Shown piece after piece: positions 44,040-53,795 of a stretch of 64,000 bases of DNA (position 1 is the first letter of the stretch; every line of letters begins with the position of its first letter). The notes beneath the pieces were generated by a model. The model was not told where the DNA came from, ran no database searches, and saw only the letters and a list, made by a program, of their open reading frames with translations. A program made the position numbers and the translations under genes. The stretch lies in the NCBI GenBank assembly GCA_009602725.1, contig WELB01000021.1, positions 947,079 through 1,011,078 of the forward strand, written 5' to 3'. Origin of the DNA: Spirogloea muscicola (taxonomy: Eukaryota > Streptophyta > Zygnematophyceae > Spirogloeales > Spirogloeaceae).

Positions 44040-44572
44040 ATGTCAGACCTCAATGCTCGTTGTCAACGAAGTGGTGAGAAATCTTTTGCTGTGGGAGTGC
44101 TTGCGCAGAGCAGAGAATTGACCTGGTGGAGAGATGAGGCGGCCGCTGCCGAGCCCGGTGGGAAGCGAGACTGCTTGGAGAGGTGTGCTCTGGTGGCGAA
44201 CGAGGGCCCCGCGAGCTGCAGGCTGTGCAAATGGGCGGCGGGAGAGGAGAGGAGTGGAGAGGAGAGGGCGGGTGCGGCGGCAGGACGGGCAGGCGAAGGG
44301 GCTGGATGAGCGACTTATAGGCAGGTGCGGGCGCCGGGGCGGGGGGGAGATTGGCGACAGAGACTGCAGCTGGCTGGTATGTGAAGAGCTGGTATGTAAA
44401 CAGCCAGCCAGCTCGGCGGCGGCAACGGGCTTCGGCCGCCACCGCGGGCGGCCGAAGGCCCGCCACGGGCACGTGGCAGTGGCGGCAGTGGCGGCCCCCC
44501 GTTTCTCCGCCCCGTCATTGGAAAAAGCGTGTACTGAGTAACGGGGGGCCTGAGATACGTTCTCGTTTAGAA
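44040..44572. other. GC-rich block upstream of the GTPase-like gene
   Basis: GC-rich, with long but low-complexity open frames on both strands (Pro/Ser/Ala/Arg-rich). It could hold the promoter and leader of the minus-strand gene ending at 42147. No motif is recognised. Confidence 0.3.
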
Positions 44573-45085
44573 AGTGCTCGCCCATAGAGAAGAGGGGCTG
44601 GCGAAAGAAGAAAGGGGAGGGCTCGCCCATAGAAAAAGAGGGGCTAGCAAAGCGAGCCCAGAAAAGAATGGACATTGTCCGCAGCCCTCAGAAGGCCACA
44701 AAGCAGTGCCAGGAGAGACAAAACTACACACCAAGACATGAAATGATGCAGATGGATGCTCAGTAACCACGAGTGAGCAACAGCAAATCAGAATAACTCG
44801 AAGCAGGAAAAGCGGCACTCTGACCCTGAGGCAGCAGCCATAACGCGGCCACCGCGCGTGTGGACCGCATGAGCCGGAGAGCGCTGGAGCGAGACCGCCA
44901 GTCTCATTCGAAAGACCTGAGCGAGGGAGCCGGCAGCATTGAAGCCTGGCGAACCCGGCCGCCGCTCGATGGCCCGCCGGGCAAGCCGCTGGAGGAGATC
45001 CAGCCAGCCACTGCCGAAGGCCCCGTGAACGTCAGTGGCCAGGGCCGCGAAGGCATCGCCTGGAGGGTGCTTAGCGTACTTGCAC
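44573..45085 (-). mobile_element. RLE LINE 3' end with double tail
   Basis: Two tails in a row: GTGCTCGCCCATAGAGAAGA (44576-44595), then GGCTCGCCCATAGAAAAAGA (44620-44639) with hairpin GGGGCTAGC-AAA-GCGAGCCC. 3' UTR and LINE C-terminus follow (minus strand AVDVHGAFG-like ATDVHGAFGSGWLDLLQR near 45000, then QVFRMRLAVSLQR near 44890). It closely matches the fragment at 18316-18570. The first tail marks a separate tail-only or tail-targeted insertion. Confidence 0.7.
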
Positions 45086-45099
45086 TCCGAGCCGCCAAA

Positions 45100-45325
45100 G
45101 AGAGAAGTGGCACTCCCAACGTGCGGCAAGGGCTGTGAAAAGCCAGCCCGAAAAGGATTGACAAGGGTTCAAAGGGGCCAAATGACGGAGGGGCCTAAAA
45201 AGCGCTAAGCAGCTATGAAGGGGCCTGAAGCTATGTCAGAACGGGGGAGGCTGGATCACTCAGTAATTGCGAGTGAGGAGCCTCAAATCCGGAAAACTAG
45301 CTGCCGGAATAAGGTTGCCGAACCC
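45100..45325 (-). mobile_element. SINE-like unit
   Basis: Tail GAGAAGTGGCACTCCCAACG, hairpin GGGCTG-TGAAAAGC-CAGCCC, GGGTTCAAAGGGGCC, CTGGATCACTCAGTAATTGC, end CTAGCTGCCGGAAT. Same subfamily as the copies at 17890, 55425 and 62365. It interrupts LINE-derived sequence on both sides. Confidence 0.7.
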
Positions 45326-45535
45326 TAAAACATCGTCTGGTAGTGTGATCGCCGCGTGAAGTGGGAGCGCTGATAACCACGCCGCCGCCTCGGGGCGTGG
45401 TTATAGGATTTAGGGGCTAGGGTTTAGGCGCTCGGGGGAGGAGGCGGAGAGGATCCGGGCGCGCCCTCGATGGTCGTGCGGCGGAAGGAGCTCCACCACC
45501 TGGTTTAAGGTTTAGGGGCTAGGGTTTAGGTGCGA
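45321..45535 (-). mobile_element. LINE fragment broken by telomere-like words
   Basis: 45345-45395 and 45429-45510 match LINE copies L1/L2 (GTGGGAGCGCTGATAACCAC and GAGCTCCACCACCTGG). Between and after them lies the identical 20-mer TTTAGGGGCTAGGGTTTAGG at 45409-45428 and 45511-45530. AACCCTAAAA at 45321 is the reverse complement of the same repeat type. TTTAGGG is the plant-type telomere unit. Confidence 0.65.
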
Positions 45536-45579
45536 AAGCGTCAGGCAACCCAGGCAGTCCGCGAATTCACGGGAAAGAG

Positions 45580-46100
45580 GAGAATGACTCTTCCAGCAGA
45601 GGCGATCGCTGGTTGGCCAGCCCAGAAAGAAAAGAAACCACAGGCTCGCGACTCCGTTGCAGCAGTCGGGGTGCGCCGCGTGGCGGCTCCAGGACGAGCG
45701 GCTCAGCACCGCAACGCCCCGTGCAGTCAACGGCGGTGGGCGGGCCCACCCCTCCCCCTCCCTCCCCCCCCANCCGGCAATGAGCCCCTGCGGCCTTGGT
45801 CACCGAGTCGTGTTCTGTTTACCCGGGCCACCTCGAGCAGCTGCGGCCACGTCCCGGCAAGCTCGTCGGGTCCTTGAGCTCCTCCCACGGGCAGTGCACA
45901 GCTGGCGAGTGTCTGAAGCTGGGGTCATTCCGAAGGGACTGGTACCTCTTCCGCATCTGCAGGCCAGGCGACGGCCGGTCCCCTGACCGCTCGGAGTGGC
46001 AGATGAGGAGCTCACGCTCTTTATTGGGCGGGCTTTCGGGGAAGTCAACTGGCGCCCCACACTCTCCTTGTCCTGCCAACTGAGCTGAACCAGGTAACTG
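45580..46100 (+). other. SINE tail remnant, then GC-rich 5' region of locus D
   Basis: 45585-45635 is a minus-strand tail (GACTCTTCCAGCAGAGGCGA, TTGGCCAGCCCAG). 45640-45920 is GC-rich and includes GCGTGGCGGCTCCAG, also present at 62951, and one undetermined base at 45773 in a poly-C stretch. This may be the promoter region of locus D. Confidence 0.35.
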
Positions 46101-46664
46101 TGTCCCTCTCTGTTGGCTCAGGACATTTTGCCACAGTCGATAGCCGAAAGGACCAACTCTGACCAACATCACACAAGTTACTAAGTGATAGGGCCACGAC
46201 CTTTACAACATCAGTGGACGAGATCACATCGAAAGTGTGCCTATTGCCTTGTATTGACACCATCCAACAAGAGTATTGGCATCACCATCTCCCTGCTTTG
46301 GTCATTCACTCCTCACAATTCGAGTGGCAATGGATCATGCTTGTTTGACTATCTCTTCATGAGGTGAATTCAACCCGCTCATCTGACTGCAAGAGGCAAG
46401 GTTACATTGAAAACGCTCCTGATATGCCAGTCACTCTCACTAGCCGGAATTCTAATGGCCGGGTAGTTACTCCAGAATGCTCAGGACCAACTTGACAGGA
46501 TGGACAGAGTCGCCTGATTGCAAGAGGCACTGGCTGGCTGGGGTTGTTACGGTCCTTGACAAAGTTTGGCAGATGCATTATGTGTTGCAGATGCAGGCTG
46601 AGGCAGGCCAAAGACAACCATTGGAGTGCCTGCTCTGCGATGTCTTGCAGGAACGCTTTGACAA
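46101..46664 (+). other. Upstream part of NAC-like locus D
   Basis: An open frame from about 46477 runs without a stop into the NAC-like exon, encoding VLDKVWQMHYVLQMQAE and LECLLCDVLQERFDNIEVP. An intron end within this stretch is possible (GTCTTGCAG at about 46650). The region before 46470 shows nothing recognisable. Confidence 0.3.
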
Positions 46665-47431
46665 CATAGAGGTACCTATGGAAGGATCGTGGGTGTGGAA
46701 GCTTATTCTCGAGCCCAATGACTCGGAGATTATCGGAGTCCTTCGCAGAAGATCCACGAGCACGCTCACCCTTAATGAGAGAAGGCTGTTTCCGGGAAAA
46801 AATGTGCATGATCGGCACCCTAGAGAAATTGGATGCATTGGAGGCATGTGCAGTCACACCACACATGCACACGTGCACATTGACACTGGTAGGAACTCTC
46901 CACTGGGCTGTGGGACACCTCAGAGCACGGAAGCCATGGAAGGATAGCTTGTTATTGTGTAAGGTTGTGGGAACAACCTGGCTCATAACAAATTGTCCGT
47001 AAGAATTGCAAGTGCTAAATTGTACATATGTATGTAAGCTAGGAAGCCTACAACCAGGTGCTGCTTGTCTCTACCCCCTAGACCGGATCAATCTTCCTGA
47101 CACTTCTGACAAGTGCACAGTATGACTCGAATGAGGCCGTGAAACAGGTCGCTGGTGCAACGGGGGCCACGTCTGGTACTTGTTCAGCCCACTCAGTACC
47201 AACATGCAAAAAGGAAAAGTAGAAGTTGAAAGAACAGTTTGAACGATTGGGGATTGGAAGCAAGACGGAGCCAGTATTGCAGTAATTGACAACAATAAGG
47301 TGGTGATTGGGAGGAAGACTTTTCACACATTCGGATTCGCTAAAACAATACACACAAGATGGAAGTTGGTGCAGTATGTTAAGGTGGAGGTCACCATCGA
47401 GGGTCAGCAAGATTATGTACCTTCTTGCTAA
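46665..47431 (+). CDS. NAC-like locus D, two NAC exons
   Basis: Exon 1 encodes SWVWKLILEPNDSEIIGVLRR (subdomain A, compare LTFEPTDVEAI in E and FRFHPTDEEL in plants) and LFPGKNVHDRHPREIG (subdomain B). The site where E splices reads GGAG/GCATGT here, a GC-type donor near 46843. The second exon (about 47150-47431) encodes WYLFSPLSTNM (compare EWYFFSPR), IGDWKQDGAS (compare GYWKATG), VVIGRKTFHTFG and TRWKLVQYVKVE (compare WVMHEYRL), then a stop after DYVPSC. One in-frame stop lies between YLFSPL and GDWK, so the copy may be dead. It is the same type as loci E and F. Probable transcription-factor origin. Confidence 0.55.
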
Positions 47432-48060
47432 ATTGCTTTTAGGCATTTGACTGGATTGTTGACATACTGTCAATCTAAAACCTCAAAAAGTATTAACAGT
47501 CTGTCCACATGCTGGTTAACTCAAGCACCAGCAAAGTAAATGCAGTATCTCAGAAAGTATATGCTGTACGTATGGTGCACAGCGTCCTTGAAAATGTGAT
47601 GCATGTGATGCATGTGGTGGTGATTGGCTGACCAAGGCTCTCCACATTGTCTACAATCTCCACTGCGCAGCTCACCACAGCATTCTGCAAGGTCTTCGAG
47701 AGGACAGAGAATGCGACCGAAAGGACTGAGCAAGCCCAACCACATCGTCTAGAAAGCTTGATGCCCAGACCAAGCCATGTTGGAGCAGAGTCAACGCAAG
47801 CAGCCACACAGTGTGTCAACAAGGCAGCAAGTAAAGGGAAAGCTGCATGTTGAGGAAGCAGCTGCGTGATCAGACGTGGACTTGGTGAGCCAGTTACTTT
47901 ACTGCAGCTAAACGTCTCTGGACGTGCTTGCAGGTCTCCTGTTTAATGCAAGCTGTGTCCAGGTCTTCGCTCCACTTGATGCAGCCAATAAAAGATTGAA
48001 AAGCTGCAGGAAGCGTCTGTAGCTGCGGGCGCTGATGTGTGTGTTCGGCTCTTGAAAGTT
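47432..48060 (+). pseudogene. NAC-like locus D, downstream exon region
   Basis: STISTAQLTTAFCKVFERTE (47646-47705) corresponds to AVQLTVALCKVF in locus F and TVQLTLALCKVF in locus E. Further on, GTGGACTTG/GTGAGCC (47876-47891) and GCGTCTGTAGCTGCGGGCGC (48013-48032) match loci B and C. This one locus therefore carries landmarks of both NAC-like subfamilies. Product unknown. Confidence 0.45.
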
Positions 48061-48719
48061 TCACAAATACCCGATAGTGTATCTTTTCTTGCATTTGCCT
48101 TCTCTCGGATGTCTTACATAAGCTTGTACAAGGTTTCTGCCTTTCTGGTAGCTAGATATTTGATGGTACAGCACTGACATCTACAAAGGAGTTGTTGTCT
48201 AAAAACCAGGACACTGTGCTTATGGGTGTTTCTATGACTCCCGATGGCAGTGTCGCACCTAAGGTACTCTATCCACATTGCTTGAGCAACAAAGTGAGAG
48301 AATCTTATATGCACAAGCCCAACTATGTACAGCCCGACTATGTACATGTCTATCCACTGTCTTGGCCCATGCTTTAGAGGTGCTATCTGGCGGGTCTTTG
48401 GTCTGTCAGGTTGTATTGAGATTGGTTATCACCCGCAAAGTACAGACAAGTGGCAGGATGAGTACTAAGCATCATGCAAGCTCAACTGACGATCTAAGAA
48501 GCAGAATCAACCTTACAGCAGAACCTGGCTACTAAGTCGGTGCTGAAGTTTGCACATGCAGGTTCCAAGTAGAGAACCTTCAGGAGTTGATGGGGCTCAC
48601 AGCAATGAAGATGAGGAAAGGAAAAACATATCAAAGCTAACAAAACCTCAGCACCTGTACTTTCTTCAATATCATAGTACCTTGCTACAGATTGAAGACT
48701 GACTGACTTGCGTCAAATA
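48061..48719. other. Between loci D and E, no feature supported
   Basis: Low-copy DNA. An open frame of 85 codons at 48278-48535 (plus) is unrecognised. Confidence 0.25.
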
Positions 48720-49640
48720 GTTGGCCGAACATCATCTCTACAACTATTGCGGATGTCTCGCTTGTTGCAGGTGCAGCCAGAGTCAGAAACAGCCTTATGG
48801 CCCAGATATGGAGTCCCTGCGCTGCCACCATGTTTATCCAGGCCTTCAACGAAACGTGGCCAACAGTGGGATACCTCTGGGTAGCTCGTGGAGACTCACG
48901 TTTGAACCCACTGATGTTGAGGCAATATTTTACTGAGGAGAAAAGTTGACCCGCACGCACAGCTTACTGTGGAGGAGATGGCGTTGATTCCCCAGGTAGA
49001 TGTTCATGCCGGAGAGCCTGCAAACATTGGAGGTATGCACAGTGTCCTTCCGCGAGAATCAACCAGTTGAATCTCCTGTGCTGCTGTTAGAGTACTGACC
49101 AATAATGCGTAGCGTATTCTCTCAAAGACCTTGCAGTGCTGGCTCATATAAGTACTGACCTTGACCCCCACAAGTTGATGAGTCAGGGATGATAGGTGCC
49201 TGCTATCAAGAACATAGTGCTTTGTCCCCATTTGTAGCACAGCTTTCAACATCAACTTTGTGACTGACAAGAAACATCATGCTCGATGACAAACAGGTCA
49301 GGATTGTCTTGGGGGCCATCCCTGGCATGTCTTCAGCCCTTTGAGGAGTACAGAAGGAGGCGACTTTGGCTGGATGTTGGGTAAGACAGGGAGATGGATG
49401 GATCAGGACGATTCGTTTTATCTTATTCTTGACCACGAGCATAAAAACATTGGGAGTAGGAGCAGTCTTCAGTACTACAATGGACAGCACTTGACAAATT
49501 GGAGGATGTGGCAGTACGTTGTGTGGAGGCCAGGTTGGAACGGATGTTCTGAAGCAGATGTAGGTCTCAGCTGCTCTGAAATGCCTACGACAATGACCGC
49601 CTCCTTGCCGAGTATGCATGGACATTACAACAGCCTCATT
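48720..49640 (+). CDS. NAC-like locus E, two NAC exons
   Basis: After the acceptor-like TTGTTGCAG (48770), exon 1 encodes SSWRLTFEPTDVEAIFY (subdomain A, compare FRFHPTDEEL). A one-base frame change follows, then LIPQVDVHAGEPANIG (subdomain B). The donor is GGAG/GTATGC at 49033. Exon 2 starts after ACAAACAG at 49297, in phase 1 with exon 1. It encodes HPWHVFSPLRST (compare EWYFFSPR), KTGRWMDQDDS (compare GYWKATG), NIGSRSSLQYYNG and WRMWQYVVWRPG (compare WVMHEYRL). The intron site equals that of locus C. The single frame change in subdomain A means either a young pseudogene or an assembly error. Likely a divergent NAC-type regulator. Confidence 0.6.
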
Positions 49641-50160
49641 TGCGTGCATGTTCAGGCTTTCGCACGGCAAGAACCTGCACAGTGCAGGTGTCAGTTCCTC
49701 ATTTTTGTTGTCTGTGATGCCTCAATCTGCAGCGTCTTGTCGTGCATGCTGATTACGAAGCTAGGCTGACACTCTCACTGTCTACCACTCCCACTGTGCA
49801 GCTCACCTTAGCACTGTGCAAGGTGTTTGATGGGACCCAGCATCTTCACCAGCATAATCTGGCACCCACATTGACTGGTTTGCATTCCTGGACCTAGACG
49901 GAGTGGATCTAGGAAAACTGGGCACCGATTATAAAGCTATTTGACACCTCATGACGGACGTCTGGGAGAATGTGAGAGACATCTCTCCCGCTACCTTATT
50001 CGGCTGTTTGGTTGATGGCTGTAACAAATTGAGGCAGCGAGTGACAGAGATCAGCAGATTGCAAGGTCTGATGGCATTCGACGTTGAGGGCATTTGGGGC
50101 AATACTCAGAATGACCTGGCAGAGCGATTAGCTTCCTGGTGATTGTACTATGGCTCGCTT
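49641..50160 (+). CDS. Locus E, downstream exons, product unknown
   Basis: 49765-49870 encodes LTLSLSTTPTVQLTLALCKVF, the exon shared with loci D and F. 49951-50142 is an open stretch (DVWENVRDISPATLFGCLVDG, then LRQRVTEISRLQGLM) that reads like protein and ends in a stop at 50142. Splice sites joining them are uncertain. No known domain. Confidence 0.35.
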
Positions 50161-51888
50161 ATGTGAGTACGTGGGGTAAACAGAATACCTGTCTGACATA
50201 CATCGAGAAGAAACTGTGTTTCAGTTACTGGTGAGTTTCAGACGAGATTAAATTATGAAACATGGTGTTGCTGTACAAACTACCATCAATTGCAGACATC
50301 CGCAGATACGGAGGTCTCTTCTTACAAACCGGGGGAAACTGGGGCAATAACACCGGTTGAGGCCACAGCCTATCTACGAGCCCCTGCCCATCAGCGTATG
50401 AAGGACTCGATTTGCAGCAAAATGATCATAGCATTTCAGGTGCAGCAGCTCAAGGATGGCAATGCAAAGCGGTGTCATCATTGGAGCAAGGGAGAGTGCA
50501 TTGTATCTGGCCAACTAGGGCCTTTAGGAAACACCAACGGCAGCCTTGCTAGGCAAAGGAAAGTGCTCAGACCCTCACAGGCTGCCAAACATTGCAGCAC
50601 CGGAGGCTGACTACCAATGCCTCGTCCCAGGGGCGGCTGGCGGAGCAAGATTGACAGTATTAGGCCCTAATTGGCACCCTGTGAAGCCTCCACATGAAGG
50701 CTCCACCATTAACACAGCAATTGGTCGCTGCAGATTCCCAAGGATGTCTTTCACCTCTAGGCAGTACGGGCATTTGATGTTCCTGGCAGCGTATGCCCCA
50801 GCTTACCTGGGACATGTGCTGCTTAGCTAGCCGCCACTCCTAGAAGAAGCAAGCTGAGTTTCCTGTCACTTGCATGACTGTGCCGCTTCATGTGTCTCCT
50901 GTACGCCCACCAAGCGCTTATTCCCATAGTGAATTTGTCGCTGAACGTTATCAATGGTCATGCCACAGGATGACGTTAGCCTGTGGTCATGCCACAGGCT
51001 GGCGTCGTCCTGCTCTCATCGAGTCTTCGAACGAATCAGGGCTGCTATTACCCCTCCTCTACTTTCCATTGCTTTATCTGCACCCACAGCCCTGCCAAAA
51101 GTCACAAAGGTGTTGTGCACAGCTGTGCAATGCAGAATTCATGAGGCAGGACTTCGTATACATCTGAGTGTCACTCACATCTTGCAACCAGTTTCGCTCA
51201 AGATTGCGGTCCCTAGGCCGACTGCTTGCTTCCTTCTATGTGAACCTAACCGGTCCTCTCATGGCCACCGTGAAGATCATGGCAGATGACTACCTGGGAT
51301 CGCTCTGCAGGACAACTGCAGCGCTACCAAGGGACGAAGACTGTGCATATCGCTACATAGTTTAAGAGCACCCCACTGGACTAAGCACTTGCCTGCAGCA
51401 AGCCGGCTCTCACCACTGCAGCTATTCGGCCCTTCTCACGTCCTCCGCCTAGGGCTGCTCATACTGCACCTACAGCCCTGCCAAGAGCCACTGATTGCTG
51501 TATTCAGTAGCCCATCACATGAACGATTTGCGAAGTCTCAGGTGCAGTGCGCGGGTATCTTAAGTCTCTGCTCCCACACACTAAGCCACCCCCAACATTG
51601 CATCTCGCAAACAGAACAGTGCAGGCAAATACACATCTGCATTAGTCGTAGATGGGACGTCCGATCACAAGGAAGAGTTAAGGGCCAGCAGACCACATGA
51701 TGATCCTGTCCCTGTCGTGATATAGTCTGGAATAAATATGTCTCGTCATTATGCATGACATTTCATCATATTTTGCTGCTGTCATGATTGTCGTGAGTTG
51801 CCGTCATCGACGTCCCAATACTACGGAGCTTTTCGTCCATGTCTTTTTTGTCACCTTTGTGGGGCTTGTTGTCTCACCTGAAGTTTGC
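50161..51888 (+). other. Exon-like frames and local duplications, unknown
   Basis: 50290-50608 and 50546-50830 are open plus-strand frames of 106 and 94 codons without recognisable domains. The first follows CATCAATTGCAG (50294). 50953-51010 holds two 29-bp tandem units (GGTCATGCCACAGGATGACG / GGTCATGCCACAGGCTGGCG). 51065-51130 and 51460-51520 share CTGCACC-ACAGCCCTGCCAA, a local duplication. Confidence 0.35.
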
Positions 51889-51889
51889 A

Positions 51890-52518
51890 TCAGCCCAGGG
51901 TCCATGCTCTTCCCCTCGTCCTTGACCATGACATCCATGGCCCTGTCAATTCTACAACACCCTCTGGCCCTCCAAGTTGCTGCAATGTTGCAGCTCCTAC
52001 CTGCAGGTAGGAATCAAAGTATTCCTCAAACTTAGCAGCACGCGGCTGACACCTTGCCCTATACAGCACGAAAGAGGCCACATGGCATTTCATGTCAATT
52101 TGACCTGCACCTTATGGAATCTTGTTTGTGAACTTCTTCTGCAAGGTGGCTACATCGCTCAGGCGGCTGTGGTCTGTCTGCTGGGCAGTGGCCGCTGCTT
52201 CCCAGAGCCTGTGGCCTGCTTTATTGTTTGCGCAGACCACCTGCTGCTCCTTCTTGCAGAGGAGCATGTTTTGCAACCTTCCTGCTGCCTCCAGGTCCTG
52301 TGTACATCAAACTTGTCTGAGAACATTGCTTGGCAGCGCCCAGGGTAGAGGAAATTGTTGCAGAGGCCCTCCAGATTGTAGCAGACGCCAACTAGATTGG
52401 ACCTGACCTGCTGCGGATACTGGAAGTCGCATTTGTGGGACTCAGCATAGAGGGACACATTCCCGTCACGGTGGAGCAAGGATTGGGGATGTTGTGAGCT
52501 GGTGTTTGAGCAAAACAA
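51890..52518 (-). pseudogene. Unknown gene fragment related to 12.4 kb
   Basis: On the minus strand 52518-52159 is open for 119 codons: GNVSLYAESHKCDFQYPQQV, LVGVCYNLEGLCNNFLYPGR, CQAMFSDKFDVHRTWRQQEG. The middle matches the plus strand at 12440-12560 (FSDKVDGHKNGH in that copy). Six cysteines in the open part could be structural. I do not recognise the family. Downstream (to 51890) the frame is broken. Confidence 0.35.
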
Positions 52519-52894
52519 GCATCAGGCTGGTTAGCAAGAAGCAAGCGCGGCCAGATTATTTGGTGGCTGGTTAGCAGGCAAGACAAGGCTGCCGACTGAG
52601 CGCCGTTCGAGACCTGCCAGGCCCCTAAGCTCGAGGGCTCCTGGAGGTGAGGGCACTAGGGTGGTATGCTTGGCTCGAGCGAAACAAGAGAAGCCACACC
52701 GGGCATGCCACGCTCCGACACGCAGAGACGGAGTAGGAGCAGCGGCAGGCGCAGGTGCAGGAGAGATGGTGAGGGCGTGGCAGTGATGGTCGTCACCACG
52801 TGCTTGCAAGGCGCAGGCGTGGGGAGCGGGAAGCTGTGGTCGCGAGGTCGTGCGCCTGAAGCTGCCCCTCTCCGCCGAGCTTCACCGCGTCCGT

Positions 52895-53300
52895 CCCATC
52901 GAGAAAAGGGAACGACGCTCCAGGAGGGGGCGGTGGCTGGGAGAGGCCATCCCAGGAAAAGGAATGAACAAAGTTCGAAGGGGCCAGAGAAAGCTCTAAA
53001 GCACACGGTGACTCAAGTAACCACGAAGCACTCGGTAATCCCTGCTGAGCAGCAAACACTGTATCCTACTCCCTACATCGGCGTCGACCGCAGGGCACGC
53101 GGTCGGCCTGGCGGCCCGTGCAAATGAAGTGCTCGCCCTGATAGAAGAGGGGCTAGCAAAGACAGCCCACAAAAAAGCATGGACAATGTCCAAATCCAAA
53201 GAAAGAGGTGCCGAATAAGGACTGAACTACAAAACACGAGATGATGCAGAGGGAAGCTCAGTACCCGCGAGTGAGCAACATCAAGTCAGAGTAGCTCGCT
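52895..53300 (-). mobile_element. SINE-like unit and LINE 3'-end fragment
   Basis: 52895-53065: GGAGGGGGCGGTGGCTGGGA, GTTCGAAGGGGCCAGAGAAA, GGTGACTCAAGTAACCACGA (type also at 26815). 53125-53300: GTGCTCGCCCTGATAGAAGA, hairpin GGGGCTAGC-AAAGA-CAGCCC, 3' UTR and CATCAAGTCAGAGTAGCTCG, equal to 1579-1765 and 54236-54420. The LINE fragment stops near 53300. Confidence 0.6.
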
Positions 53301-53660
53301 GCGGAGGCGAGGAGCGCAAGTCCGCGGACCACCCTGCTGGTGATGAATCCGCGGCCTGGCGATTGACATACGCGGGACTTTCGGCAGTCGCTGGCTGAAT
53401 CTCCTCCGCGGCTCTGGCCAGAGGACCCACTTCCAGGAGCCTAGCTTCTCTGACCTGAGGCTGCTTAGCACGGGTTACTGAGTCATACGTAGCTGCTTTG
53501 TTTTTTTGTTGTGCTTGCTTTCTTAGCGCTTCCCCTGGCCCCCTTCTCGTACTTTGTTCCTTCTTTTTTGGGCTGGCTTTTCCAGCCCCGGGGCGAGCAC
53601 TTCCCCCTTTTCCAGCCCCTATCCTCAATGGCCGAGCCCTTTCTCCTCCAGCGGCTTGCC
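53301..53660 (+). mobile_element. SINE/LINE-tail unit with two tails
   Basis: 53400-53490 (CTGGCCAGAGGACCCACTTC, TCTCTGACCTGAGGCTGCTT, GGGTTACTGAGT) matches 7970-8030. Then hairpin GGGCTGG-CTTTT-CCAGCCCC with GGGGCGAGCACTTC, directly followed by a second tail CCCCTATCCTCAATGGCCGA. This is the same double-tail arrangement as at 8055-8150. Confidence 0.6.
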
Positions 53661-53795
53661 CGTCAGCCCATTGACCGGCGGCCGGGTGAGCCAGGGGCGC
53701 TCTCGGCTCGCTAGCGCAGGTATTCCGCATGCGGCTGGCGGTCTCATTCCAGCGATTCCTGGCTCACGCAGTCCACACGCGGGCAGGCCATGCGA
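53661..53795 (+). mobile_element. RLE LINE C-terminal fragment
   Basis: Plus-strand codons for the conserved LINE C-terminus (QVFRMRLAVSFQRFLAHAV, 53717-53780), preceded by the Arg-Arg-Pro-Gly stretch seen in the other copies. Opposite orientation to the copies on either side. Confidence 0.55.
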
